64,000 nt of DNA from NCBI GenBank assembly GCA_027082955.1, contig JALWTA010000004.1, forward strand, positions 36,085 to 100,084, in the 5' to 3' direction. Source of the stretch: Sulfurovum sp. (GTDB taxonomy: Bacteria; Campylobacterota; Campylobacteria; Campylobacterales; Sulfurovaceae). Within the stretch, counting starts at the first letter, position 1. Each line of letters begins with the position of its first letter. A program made the translations under genes and the position numbers. The notes under the pieces were generated by a model, which was not told where the DNA came from, ran no database searches, and saw only the letters and a program-made list of their open reading frames with translations. This document shows, piece by piece, positions 63,958 to 64,000 of the stretch.

Positions 63958-64000
63958 AGCTGCTTGATCTCAAACAAAAAACCGTAGAGGAAGCTGCTGC
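63954..64000 (+). CDS. sufD: Fe-S cluster assembly protein SufD, 5' end only
   Basis: Only the first 15 codons ([15 protein letters not shown]) are in the window. The call rests on position: the ATG overlaps the sufC stop by four bases, and sufB-sufC-sufD is the usual order. Confidence 0.6.
   Translation, partial: MKLLDLKQKTVEEAA

Overview
The window looks like chromosome from a chemolithotrophic, Sulfurovum- or Sulfurimonas-like member of the Campylobacterota (former Epsilonproteobacteria). This is inferred from gene content and style. Several histidine kinases carry the HQW(R/K)QPLN phospho-acceptor box that is common in that phylum. Promoters are mostly a good TATAAT with a weak -35. RibBA has a decayed cyclohydrolase half, aconitase is the AcnB type, Fe-S assembly uses sufBCD, and sulfide:quinone oxidoreductase and a gluconeogenic operon are present. 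No rRNA, CRISPR array, phage or insertion sequence was seen. Two tRNA genes are present. No gene-free stretch exceeds about 250 bases.

Layout. 1-5 kb (minus): a permease with an ArsR-type operator, then sulfide:quinone oxidoreductase, a carboxymuconolactone-decarboxylase-like protein and a polyferredoxin. 4.2-11 kb (minus): an RND efflux operon, tetR-tolC-mfp-rnd-DUF4395, behind a strong promoter covered by a TetR-type palindrome. 11.1-12 kb: a Phd/RelE-like toxin-antitoxin pair and an orphan ribbon-helix-helix protein. 12-20.5 kb (minus): a six-gene operon ppsA-eno-gap-fba-lpd-MBL directed at gluconeogenesis. 20.5-25 kb: a Crp/Fnr regulator with an unknown partner, a Bax-inhibitor-1 protein, a RelB/YafQ pair, an APC permease and a DUF202 protein. 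25-27.5 kb: a PycA-type biotin carboxylase divergent from an AraC/GyrI regulator. 27.5-36.2 kb: YfdX, DUF190-CrcB, DUF4010, a P3A proton ATPase with a Tat-exported SQR-like flavoprotein, phosphoglycerate mutase and DedA.

36.3-47.9 kb is a dense signalling island. It holds a Ras/Rab-like small GTPase, a Roadblock/LC7-like protein, an Hpt protein, four histidine kinases (two of them hybrids), a LuxR-type regulator, a stand-alone receiver, a PAS protein, a SixA-type phosphohistidine phosphatase and a GGDEF-EAL protein. A bacterial Ras-like GTPase together with a Roadblock protein suggests an MglA/MglB-like switch wired into a phosphorelay. This is the best candidate for an undescribed system here. 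It is followed at 48-50.9 kb by an unknown trio: a five-helix membrane protein with acidic repeats, a secreted VWA-like protein and a family-4 uracil-DNA glycosylase.

51-64 kb is mostly housekeeping: acs, ribBA, acnB, ftsK, tRNA-Leu, a frameshifted dCache-HAMP-GGDEF protein, tRNA-Gly and sufB-sufC-sufD (sufD cut by the window edge).

Regulatory signals stand out. Three promoters (yfdX, dedA and the GAF hybrid kinase) have an inverted repeat centred exactly 30.5 bp upstream of the first base of the -10 box, the layout of a class II activator. Two genes (DUF202 and AraC) start where transcription should start and look leaderless. The sixA gene has no ATG/GTG/TTG ahead of its catalytic RHAK motif and appears to begin with ATC. 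All homology statements come from reading the sequence, without database searches.
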